Positions 1 through 4,218 of a stretch of DNA of 6,103 bases are shown one piece after another (position 1 is the stretch's first letter; each line of letters opens with the position of its first letter). The translations under genes were made by a program, and so were the position numbers. The notes under the pieces were generated by a model that worked only from the letters and a program-made list of their open reading frames with translations, made no database searches and was not told the origin of the DNA. Source of the DNA: Bacillota bacterium (GTDB taxonomy: Bacteria > Bacillota_A > Clostridia > Lachnospirales > Bianqueaceae); the NCBI GenBank assembly GCA_017420625.1, contig JAFOIR010000079.1:1-6103 (forward strand). The letters are read 5' to 3'.

Positions 1-693
1 GAGTCGATCGCCGGCTATGGACCGAACGGTGCCATCGTGCATTACAAACCCGAGCGGCCGGACTGCGCAGTCGTCAAACCCGAGGGATTCCTGCTGGTGG
101 ATTCCGGCGCACAGTTTATGGAAGGAACCACCGATATTACCCGTACGATCGCCTGCGGACCGCTGACGGATGAAATGAAGCAGGCTTATACGCTGGTGCT
201 CAAGGGACATCTGCAGCTTGGCCACGCGATCTTCAAGGAAGGCATCACCGGGACGAACCTGGATGTGCTGGCCAGAAAGCCGCTTTGGGATAAAGGGCTT
301 GACTATAAGCACGGCACCGGTCACGGCGTGGGATTCGTGCTTTCCGTGCATGAAGGACCGCAGAATATTTCCTATGGCCTGAACAAGATCAAGCTTGTTC
401 CGGGCATGATCATCTCGGATGAGCCGGGATTTTATCCCACCGGCAAGTTCGGCGTACGGATCGAGAATCTGGTGATGGTGATGCCGCATACCGAGAACGA
501 ATGGGGCAAGTTCTACAAACTGGAAGCGATTACCTACTGCCCGTACGAGCGGGAGGCTATCGTAAAAGAGATGCTTTCACCCGAGGAGATCGCGTGGGTA
601 GACGCGTACCACCGCGATGTTTATGAGAAGGTTTCGCCGCTGCTTGATGAAGAGCATAAGGCGTTCCTGGCCGAGATCACACGGCCGCTATAA
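1..693 (+). CDS. Xaa-Pro aminopeptidase (M24B), C-terminal part, 5' truncated by window edge
   Basis: This cytosolic metallopeptidase removes an N-terminal residue preceding proline. The reading frame is open from base 1, so the gene starts outside the window and the GTG at 37 is an internal valine; 230 residues are visible. All five dinuclear-metal ligands of the M24 pita-bread fold can be seen, in fragment numbering: D34 in VDSGAQF, D45 in TTDITRT, H108 in HGTGHGVGF, E141 in DEPGFY and E155 in RIENLV. The second active-site histidine is H117 in VHEGP. The upstream IAGYGPNGAIVHY stretch and the long tail after YCPYERE match the roughly 590-residue, XPNPEP1-like type with the M24 C-terminal domain, rather than short PepQ-like enzymes. 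The stop lies 29 nt before the DUF1292 gene, so the two may be co-transcribed. The family call is firm; the exact peptide preference is not visible. Confidence 0.95.
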   Translation, partial: ESIAGYGPNGAIVHYKPERPDCAVVKPEGFLLVDSGAQFMEGTTDITRTIACGPLTDEMKQAYTLVLKGHLQLGHAIFKEGITGTNLDVLARKPLWDKGLDYKHGTGHGVGFVLSVHEGPQNISYGLNKIKLVPGMIISDEPGFYPTGKFGVRIENLVMVMPHTENEWGKFYKLEAITYCPYEREAIVKEMLSPEEIAWVDAYHRDVYEKVSPLLDEEHKAFLAEITRPL

Positions 694-722
694 AGATTAT
701 ACTGAAAAAGGAGATCACTACC

Positions 723-1004
723 ATGAGCGATGAACAGCTGAACTTTGAAGTCGATACCATCTTCATTCCGAACGATGAGGGCGGAGAAGACGAATATGCG
801 ATCCTTGACGAATTTGAGTTCGAGGGCAAAAAGTACATGGTGCTTTCCGAGATCGAAGCGGACGATACGCTCGGCGAGGATGAATACCTCTATGAATACA
901 CCGAGGACGGTGATGACATCGAGCTTTCCGAGATCGAAGACGACGAGGAATTCGACAAGGTAACTGCTTACTACGATTCCCTGATGCAGGAAGAGGACGA
1001 ATAA
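723..1004 (+). CDS. DUF1292 family small acidic protein
   Basis: This 93-residue cytosolic protein belongs to the DUF1292 (YrzB-like) family common in Bacillota, whose biochemical role is unknown. The family pattern is visible: an N-terminal strand ending in a DEGGEDEYAILDEFEFEGKK-like segment (acidic turn, then a phenylalanine/glycine/lysine motif), KYMVLSEIE, and a C-terminal IEDDEEFDKVTAYYDSL segment. Composition is extreme: about 38 of 93 residues are Asp or Glu, with few basic residues. A strong Shine-Dalgarno AAGGAG at 708-713 sits 9 nt before the ATG and fixes the start. The gene follows the aminopeptidase by 29 nt and is followed by a stem-loop terminator. There is no signal peptide or membrane segment. 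Its function cannot be deduced from the sequence. Confidence 0.9.
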   Translation: MSDEQLNFEVDTIFIPNDEGGEDEYAILDEFEFEGKKYMVLSEIEADDTLGEDEYLYEYTEDGDDIELSEIEDDEEFDKVTAYYDSLMQEEDE

Positions 1005-1056
1005 GAAGCCTGAAAAACAAAAGGATTGTTACAAAATAACCTCGTAAAAAACAATG

Positions 1057-1112
1057 AAAGACCTTGAACTGTAGGCAAAACACACTGCGAATCAACAGTC
1101 ATCAAGGTCTTT
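1057..1112 (+). terminator. Intrinsic terminator after the DUF1292 gene, possibly bidirectional
   Basis: An 11-bp perfect stem (AAAGACCTTGA at 1057-1067 with TCAAGGTCTTT at 1102-1112) is extended inward by ACTGT/ACAGT (1068-1072 with 1095-1099) after a 2-nt bulge. The right arm runs into TTTTCTTTG on the plus strand. The minus strand also has T-rich sequence beyond the left arm, so it may stop transcription from both sides. Confidence 0.75.
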
Positions 1113-1334
1113 TCTTTGTGACAGAATGAATAGGACGCATACCCACAGCTTTGGCTATTGAATCTATTTCCATGGCCGCGAAGGGTTTTCATTTTTTATA
1201 TACGGACTTTTAATCCCATATTTTCTGATTTCTGATTGGAAAAAGGAATCAAAAATCATTATATGAAAATAACAATCCCTTTTCCCATTGATTTGAAGCT
1301 CGAAAAGGGATTATAAGTCACGATAAACTGATTA
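1113..1334. other. AT-rich intergenic stretch without a recognisable gene
   Basis: No supportable coding region, RNA gene or insertion-sequence end was found here. The only clear structure is the inverted repeat at 1274-1312, listed separately. The minus-strand open frame that crosses part of this stretch lacks a ribosome binding site and overlaps the upstream terminator. Confidence 0.5.
1274..1312. repeat. 11-bp perfect inverted repeat
   Basis: AATCCCTTTTC (1274-1284) pairs with GAAAAGGGATT (1302-1312) around a 17-nt loop. There is no proper T-run on the plus strand. On the minus strand the stem is followed by GTTATTTTC, so it could be a weak minus-strand terminator or simply an old palindromic element. 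It lies just upstream of the orphan antisense copy. Confidence 0.5.
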
Positions 1335-1366
1335 AGAAGGCATATCGTGAAAACGGTAGGCGGTTA
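1335..1366 (+). repeat. 32-bp direct repeat, copy 1 (5' arm of toxin-locus unit)
   Basis: This 32-bp block, starting AGAAGGCATATCGTG, is identical to 1586-1617, the beginning of the toxin mRNA in copy 2. Here the matching -10 element upstream is missing: ACGATAAA (1320-1327) aligns with 1557-1564 of copy 2, but the segment holding TATACT is deleted. It therefore marks the degenerate 5' end of a former toxin unit. Confidence 0.85.
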
Positions 1367-1377
1367 TTCGTGAGGAC
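1367..1377 (+). pseudogene. Deletion scar of a toxin gene (copy 1)
   Basis: Relative to copy 2, about 145 nt (roughly 1618-1762 of copy 2) are missing here. The loss takes out the ribosome binding site, the start codon and most of the peptide codons. Only the last codons, TGAGGACAAAAAAATAA (1371-1387), remain next to the 5' arm. No peptide can be made from this copy. Confidence 0.7.
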
Positions 1378-1472
1378 AAAAAAATAATCGCCGCACACTC
1401 TTCATTAGTCGGCGATTATTCGACGAATCAATAGAAGGGAGTTAACCGTTTGCTGTCCACGGTATGCCTTCT
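1378..1472 (-). ncRNA. Orphan antisense RNA (copy 1), RatA/SR4-like
   Basis: A transcript of about 95 nt is predicted on the minus strand, from near 1472 to the T-run at 1378-1384. Its promoter (1479-1506) and intrinsic terminator (1383-1420) are both intact. The 5' part folds as a hairpin (1432-1438 with 1467-1473, plus an inner ACCGT/ACGGT stem). It closely matches the copy 2 antisense RNA except for a few bases in the terminator loop and in the linker after it. No toxin ORF remains opposite it. Transcription is inferred from promoter quality only. Confidence 0.65.
1383..1420 (-). terminator. Intrinsic terminator of orphan antisense RNA
   Basis: An 11-bp perfect stem (AATAATCGCCG at 1383-1393 with CGGCGATTATT at 1410-1420) encloses a 16-nt loop. 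On the minus strand it is followed by seven T residues (the A-run at 1378-1384). Confidence 0.8.
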
Positions 1473-1478
1473 ACTTGT

Positions 1479-1506
1479 ATTATACTGCAAAAAGCGAAGA
1501 TGTCAA
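1479..1506 (-). promoter_or_regulatory. Sigma-A promoter of orphan antisense RNA
   Basis: On the minus strand a perfect TTGACA (-35, 1501-1506) and a perfect TATAAT (-10, 1479-1484) are separated by 16 bp. Transcription should start near 1472. Confidence 0.8.
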
Positions 1507-1524
1507 ATCATCATCTGATAGATT
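1502..1524. repeat. 23-bp repeat shared with the dehydrogenase remnant
   Basis: This stretch, ending CATCATCTGATAGATT, matches 1951-1973 with one mismatch. The second occurrence lies in the degenerate tail of the dehydrogenase reading frame, so this one looks like a displaced fragment of that flank produced when the toxin unit was duplicated or inserted. Confidence 0.7.
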
Positions 1525-1548
1525 GAATATATAACAAATAATTAAATG

Positions 1549-1577
1549 TTGACTATACGATAAAAACAAAGTATACT
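1549..1577 (+). promoter_or_regulatory. Sigma-A promoter of the toxin mRNA (copy 2)
   Basis: TTGACT (-35, 1549-1554) and TATACT (-10, 1572-1577) are separated by exactly 17 bp. The predicted start is near A1584, which places the 32-bp repeat (1586-1617) at the very 5' end of the toxin mRNA and gives a leader of about 105 nt. Confidence 0.8.
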
Positions 1578-1585
1578 TGATGTAC

Positions 1586-1617
1586 AGAAGGCATATCGTG
1601 AAAACGGTAGGCGGTTA
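1586..1617 (+). repeat. 32-bp direct repeat, copy 2 (5' end of toxin mRNA)
   Basis: This block is identical to 1335-1366. Its first 15 nt are complementary, with one G-U wobble, to 1850-1864 downstream of the toxin stop codon. It is followed by a small stem (CCCCG 1619-1623 with CGGGG 1634-1638). Confidence 0.85.
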
Positions 1618-1664
1618 GCCCCGAAAGAGATGACGGGGTTGTCTTCAGAGCCGAGGCGAATTAC

Positions 1665-1697
1665 ATGAAAATGAGAGGAGCTGAGGCGAATGAGTGA
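1665..1697 (+). other. Possible upstream ORF overlapping the toxin start
   Basis: A 10-codon frame, MKMRGAEANE, runs from the ATG at 1665 to the TGA at 1695-1697. It covers the toxin ribosome binding site and overlaps the toxin start in another frame. A weak GAGGCG lies upstream (1653-1658). The arrangement recalls the mok frame overlapping hok, but it could be coincidence. Confidence 0.25.
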
Positions 1698-1779
1698 TTA
1701 TGAACTTCTGATGATCATTATGGCTATAACCGAATTGATCGTCGAAGTTCTTATACTCGTAATGAGGACAAAAAAATAA
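1690..1779 (+). CDS. Small hydrophobic toxin peptide, TxpA/BsrG-like (type I toxin)
   Basis: This 29-residue peptide begins MSDYELLMIIMAITE and ends VMRTKK. The N-terminal Y-E-x-L-M-(I/V)-M pattern is that of the Bacillus BsrG and TxpA toxins and of proteins annotated as putative holin-like toxins. A single hydrophobic helix (about residues 6-25) is followed by a short basic tail, so the peptide should insert in the cytoplasmic membrane. AGAGGAG at 1674-1680 is 9 nt before the ATG. The gene has its own promoter, and its last codons and stop lie in the terminator stem of the convergent antisense RNA, the standard genetic arrangement of this class. E15 and E19 within the hydrophobic span are unusual. 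Toxicity is inferred from family resemblance and context only. Confidence 0.75.
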   Translation: MSDYELLMIIMAITELIVEVLILVMRTKK

Positions 1780-1864
1780 TCGCCGCATCCTCTTCACAAG
1801 TCGGCGATTATTCAATGACCAAATAGAAGGGAGTTAACCGTTTGCTGTTCACGGTATGCCTTCT
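1770..1864 (-). ncRNA. Antisense antitoxin RNA (copy 2), RatA/SR4-like
   Basis: This is a predicted minus-strand RNA of about 95 nt, from near 1864 to the T-run complementary to A1770-1776. It pairs with the last codons, stop and 3' region of the toxin mRNA. It folds into a 5' hairpin (1824-1865) and a 3' terminator hairpin (1775-1812). By analogy with SR4 and RatA it should block toxin translation and/or promote mRNA decay by RNase III. Its 5' end has nearly the same sequence as the 5' end of the toxin mRNA, because the two lie in an inverted repeat. Confidence 0.7.
1775..1812 (-). terminator. Intrinsic terminator of antisense RNA; also 3' stem of toxin mRNA
   Basis: A perfect 11-bp stem (1775-1785 with 1802-1812) has a 16-nt loop, and seven T residues follow on the minus strand. 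On the plus strand there is no T-run after it, so it is a good terminator only for the antisense RNA. The toxin stop codon (1777-1779) is inside the stem. Confidence 0.8.
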
Positions 1865-1865
1865 A
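1824..1865. repeat. Hairpin at the 5' end of antisense RNA / 3' region of toxin mRNA
   Basis: TAGAAGG (1824-1830) pairs with CCTTCTA (1859-1865), with an inner stem ACCGT (1837-1841) and ACGGT (1851-1855) around a 9-nt loop. The same structure occurs at 1432-1473. On the plus strand only a weak T-rich stretch follows, so the true 3' end of the toxin mRNA is uncertain. Confidence 0.6.
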
Positions 1866-1870
1866 TCTGT

Positions 1871-1898
1871 ATTATACTACAAAAACCGAGGATGTCAA
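1871..1898 (-). promoter_or_regulatory. Sigma-A promoter of antisense RNA (copy 2)
   Basis: On the minus strand a perfect TTGACA (1893-1898) and a perfect TATAAT (1871-1876) have 16-bp spacing, giving a start near 1864. It is a stronger match to consensus than the toxin promoter, as expected for an antitoxin RNA made in excess. Confidence 0.82.
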
Positions 1899-1950
1899 AT
1901 ACTGTCTTAATAATATTTGGTTAATATTTGACTGATAATATTTTGCCACT

Positions 1951-1973
1951 GTCAAAGCATCATCTGATAGATT
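1951..1973. repeat. 23-bp repeat, partner of 1502-1524
   Basis: This is the second occurrence of the 23-bp sequence (one mismatch), adjacent to the hairpin in the dehydrogenase remnant. Together with 1502-1524 it brackets toxin copy 2. Confidence 0.7.
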
Positions 1974-1976
1974 TTT

Positions 1977-2016
1977 GAGTATTCCGGGCTCTGTGACACC
2001 AGAGTCCGGAATACTC
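1977..2016. repeat. 40-nt near-perfect palindrome inside the dehydrogenase remnant
   Basis: A 17-bp left arm (1977-1993, GAGTATTCCGGGCTCTG) is the inverse of 2000-2016 with one mismatch (a G-U wobble in RNA), around a 6-nt loop TGACAC. No T-run follows on either strand, so it is not an ordinary intrinsic terminator. Confidence 0.8.
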
Positions 2017-2329
2017 ACGGTACCCACAGGCAGTGCTTTTTCAATGAGTTTTCCGCTGTAGAAATCCCAGAAATCGCCTTCATAAACTGTCCCTGCTGCG
2101 ATCGCTTTGGCGGAGTCGATGACGCTTCCGCCGCCGTAATGGATCAGGACTTTGCTTCCTCCGAAGCGCCTGATGAGACTGCCGGCTTTCGATTCGGTAT
2201 CTTTTCCAAAGACAAAACAAGTGAGGGAATAGAATTCGAAATTATTCATGAGGGAAATTCCTTTCTTGCTTTTTTGCAAAATTGCATCTTCTACTGGTTT
2301 TCATTGTAATGTCCGAAGCCACCCCCAGT

Positions 2330-2339
2330 TAACATGTTA
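2330..2339. promoter_or_regulatory. 10-bp perfect palindrome in the divergent intergenic region
   Basis: TAACATGTTA lies between the dehydrogenase remnant and the dehydratase operon. It could be a half-used operator or chance; a weak minus-strand promoter (TTAACT with TACAAT at 18-bp spacing) overlaps its edge. Confidence 0.25.
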
Positions 2340-2351
2340 TTTCCCTGTTTT

Positions 2352-2395
2352 AGAGAGAATTGTCTCTTCACAACATTCTGCATTTGGAGTACAAT
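2352..2395 (+). promoter_or_regulatory. Promoter of the dehydratase-DUF2804 operon with overlapping palindrome
   Basis: TTCACA (2367-2372) and TACAAT (2390-2395) are spaced 17 bp apart, predicting a start near 2402 and a leader of about 55 nt. Immediately upstream and touching the -35 box, AGAGAGAATTGTCTCT (2352-2367) is palindromic at 14 of 16 positions, a plausible repressor operator. Confidence 0.5.
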
Positions 2396-2457
2396 AACCA
2401 TAAGATCGAACGGGAACCAAAAGAGATTTTATACATCATGAAAAAGGAGATATCGAT

Positions 2458-4203
2458 ATGCTGACCAGTCAGAAAATGAGAGAACTGGCGCCGGAGCTGG
2501 ATCCGCTCCGGATCGGTACCGGATGGAAAGTAGAAGATCTGGGAAAGCCTCAGATTTTTATTGAAAGTACGTTTGGCGACAGCCATCCTGGTTCCGGACA
2601 TCTGGATAAACTGGTGGAAGAGGCCAGACGGGGAATTGCAGAAGCCGGCGGACATGGTGCTCGGTATTTTTGCACCGATATGTGTGACGGTGAGAGCCAG
2701 GGAACGGATGGTATCAACTATTCACTGGCCAGCCGCGAAATCATTGCGGATGCGATCGAATTTCAGGCGCTCGCGACGCCTTTTGATGCGGGTGTTTACA
2801 TGGCAAGCTGCGACAAGGGAATGCCGGGCAACCTGATGGGTCTTTGCCGGGTAGATATTCCGTCTGTTGTGGTGACAGGCGGTACGATGGCAGCGGGACC
2901 GGAACTGCTGACGCTGGAACAGCTGGGTATGTATTCAGCCAAATATGAGCGCGGGGAGATCGATCAGGACAGACTGAACTGGGCAAAGCACAACGCTTGT
3001 CCGAGCTGCGGTGCCTGTTCATTCATCGGTACGGCTTCGACTATGCAGATCATGGCAGAAGCCTTAGGCTTATCGCTGCCGGGAAGTGCACTGCTCCCTG
3101 CGACGAGTCCGGATCTTCTGGACTATGCTTACCGGGCTGGAAAACGGGCAGTCGAGATCGCCGGAGAAGATGCGATGCGGCCATCGCATCTTCTGACGAT
3201 GGACAGCTTTGAAAATGCCATTCTCGTCCATGCGGCGATTTCCGGATCCACGAATACCCTGCTGCATCTGCCGGCCATTGCCCATGAACTGGGCATTTCG
3301 ATCGACGGCGATACTTTTGACCGTCTGCATCGCGGTATGCATTATTTATTGGATCTTCGTCCGGCGGGACGCTGGCCGGCTGAATTTTTCTACTATGCCG
3401 GCGGAGTCCCTGCGATCATGGAAGAGATCAAGGATGTACTTCACCTGGATGCGATGACCATCACCGGCAAAACGGTAGGTGAAAACCTCGCAGAACTAAA
3501 GGAAAATGGTTTCTATGAGCGCTGCCAGAAATGGCTGGATGCAGCCAATGAGCGGTGCGGGCTCCATCTGACAAAGGATGATATTATTCGTCCCTATGAT
3601 GAGCCGATCGGAACGGATGGATCTATTGCAGTGCTCAAGGGCAATCTGGCTCCGGAAGGCGCGGTCATCAAGCATACAGCCTGTCCGAAGGAAATGTTTA
3701 AAGCAGTACTGAGAGCTCGTCCCTTCGACAGTGAAGAGGAATGCATCGATGCTGTACTGCATCATAAAGTACAGCCCGGTGATGCGGTCTTTATCCGCTA
3801 CGAAGGTCCGAAAGGTTCAGGAATGCCGGAGATGTTCTACACATCCGAAGCGATCTCGTCTGACAAGGAGCTTGGACGGACGATCGCACTCATCACGGAC
3901 GGACGCTTCTCCGGAGCTTCGACCGGGCCGGTGATCGGACACGTATCGCCTGAAGCTCAGGCTGGCGGACCGATCGCACTGGTGGAAGAAGGCGATTTAA
4001 TCCATCTGGATGTGGAAAAACGTATTCTGGAAATCGTAGGGATTGCCGGTGAAGAAAAAACGCCGGAGGAAATCGCGGCGGTTCTGGAAGAGCGGAAAAA
4101 GAACTGGCAGCCGAAGTCGGTCAAATATCCTAAGGGACTGCTCAGAATGTTTGCGAAGTTGGCTGCATCGCCCATGAAAGGCGCGTATCTGGATCTTGAC
4201 TGA
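2458..4203 (+). CDS. IlvD/Edd-family dehydratase, probably sugar-acid dehydratase
   Basis: This 581-residue cytosolic iron-sulfur enzyme should remove water from a 2,3-dihydroxy acid to give a 2-keto-3-deoxy acid. Both family signatures are present: CDKGMPGNLMG (residues 118-128) and ALITDGRFSGAS (477-488), whose serine is the catalytic base in characterised relatives. NACPSCGACSFIGTASTMQI (179-198) supplies the later cluster cysteine, probably C187; C118 is the other. The usual TPCN cysteine is replaced by HPGSGHL (43-49). The CDGESQG motif (76-82) resembles the CDGxTQG of Edd and YagF sugar-acid dehydratases rather than the DDG of IlvD, so I favour a sugar acid over branched-chain amino acid synthesis. 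No other ilv genes are near. AAGGAG (2444-2449) lies 8 nt before the ATG. The stop is 15 nt from the DUF2804 start. The substrate is unknown. Confidence 0.9.
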   Translation: MLTSQKMRELAPELDPLRIGTGWKVEDLGKPQIFIESTFGDSHPGSGHLDKLVEEARRGIAEAGGHGARYFCTDMCDGESQGTDGINYSLASREIIADAIEFQALATPFDAGVYMASCDKGMPGNLMGLCRVDIPSVVVTGGTMAAGPELLTLEQLGMYSAKYERGEIDQDRLNWAKHNACPSCGACSFIGTASTMQIMAEALGLSLPGSALLPATSPDLLDYAYRAGKRAVEIAGEDAMRPSHLLTMDSFENAILVHAAISGSTNTLLHLPAIAHELGISIDGDTFDRLHRGMHYLLDLRPAGRWPAEFFYYAGGVPAIMEEIKDVLHLDAMTITGKTVGENLAELKENGFYERCQKWLDAANERCGLHLTKDDIIRPYDEPIGTDGSIAVLKGNLAPEGAVIKHTACPKEMFKAVLRARPFDSEEECIDAVLHHKVQPGDAVFIRYEGPKGSGMPEMFYTSEAISSDKELGRTIALITDGRFSGASTGPVIGHVSPEAQAGGPIALVEEGDLIHLDVEKRILEIVGIAGEEKTPEEIAAVLEERKKNWQPKSVKYPKGLLRMFAKLAASPMKGAYLDLD

Positions 4204-4218
4204 GAAGGAGGATGAACG

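Larger units (their letters stand above)
1872..2249 (-). pseudogene. Iron-containing alcohol dehydrogenase, internally deleted remnant
   Basis: The frame starts at ATG 2249 with GAAAGGAA upstream as ribosome binding site, and stops at 1872. MNNFEFYS.., FVFGKDTESK and KVLIHYGGGSV match the N-terminus of NADPH-dependent butanol dehydrogenases (BdhA/YqhD type, about 390 residues). The frame then jumps directly to the second family motif, GGGSVIDSAKAIAAG, followed by YEGDFWDFYSGK and ALPVGTV. About 50-60 residues that normally separate the two GGGSV motifs are missing, which points to recombination between them. After about residue 80 (near 2000) homology stops: a hairpin sequence and an unrelated AT-rich tail complete the frame, and the iron-binding histidines of the C-terminal domain are absent. 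The product cannot be a working dehydrogenase. The tail overlaps the antisense RNA promoter. Confidence 0.85.

Noticed and set aside
37..693. Aminopeptidase gene starting at GTG 37
   Set aside because: The frame is open and family-conserved upstream of 37 (IAGYGPNGAI), so the GTG is internal and the gene is cut by the window edge.
971..1192. Minus-strand ORF downstream of the DUF1292 gene
   Set aside because: It crosses the stem-loop terminator, has no ribosome binding site or family resemblance, and its end lies inside the DUF1292 coding region.
1335..1617. Two identical 32-bp repeats resembling a minimal CRISPR array
   Set aside because: There are only two copies, about 250 bp apart. The intervening DNA contains shared promoter and terminator elements rather than a unique spacer, and the repeat is the 5' end of a toxin-locus unit.
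1775..1812. Stem-loop as terminator of the toxin mRNA
   Set aside because: No T-run follows it on the plus strand; the T-run exists only on the minus strand. It is therefore assigned to the antisense RNA, and the toxin mRNA end is left open.
1977..2016. Intrinsic terminator in the dehydrogenase remnant
   Set aside because: The stem is long, but on the minus strand it is followed by AAAAATC and on the plus strand by ACGGTACC, so neither direction has the needed T-run.
1872..2279. Intact 135-residue protein starting at 2279 on the minus strand
   Set aside because: The family-matching start is the ATG at 2249 with a ribosome binding site. The frame is an internally deleted, C-terminally replaced dehydrogenase fragment.
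2458..4203. Naming the dehydratase ilvD (dihydroxy-acid dehydratase)
   Set aside because: The family is right, but the CDGxxQG motif and the lack of neighbouring ilv/leu genes point away from branched-chain amino acid synthesis. The symbol would overstate what the sequence shows.
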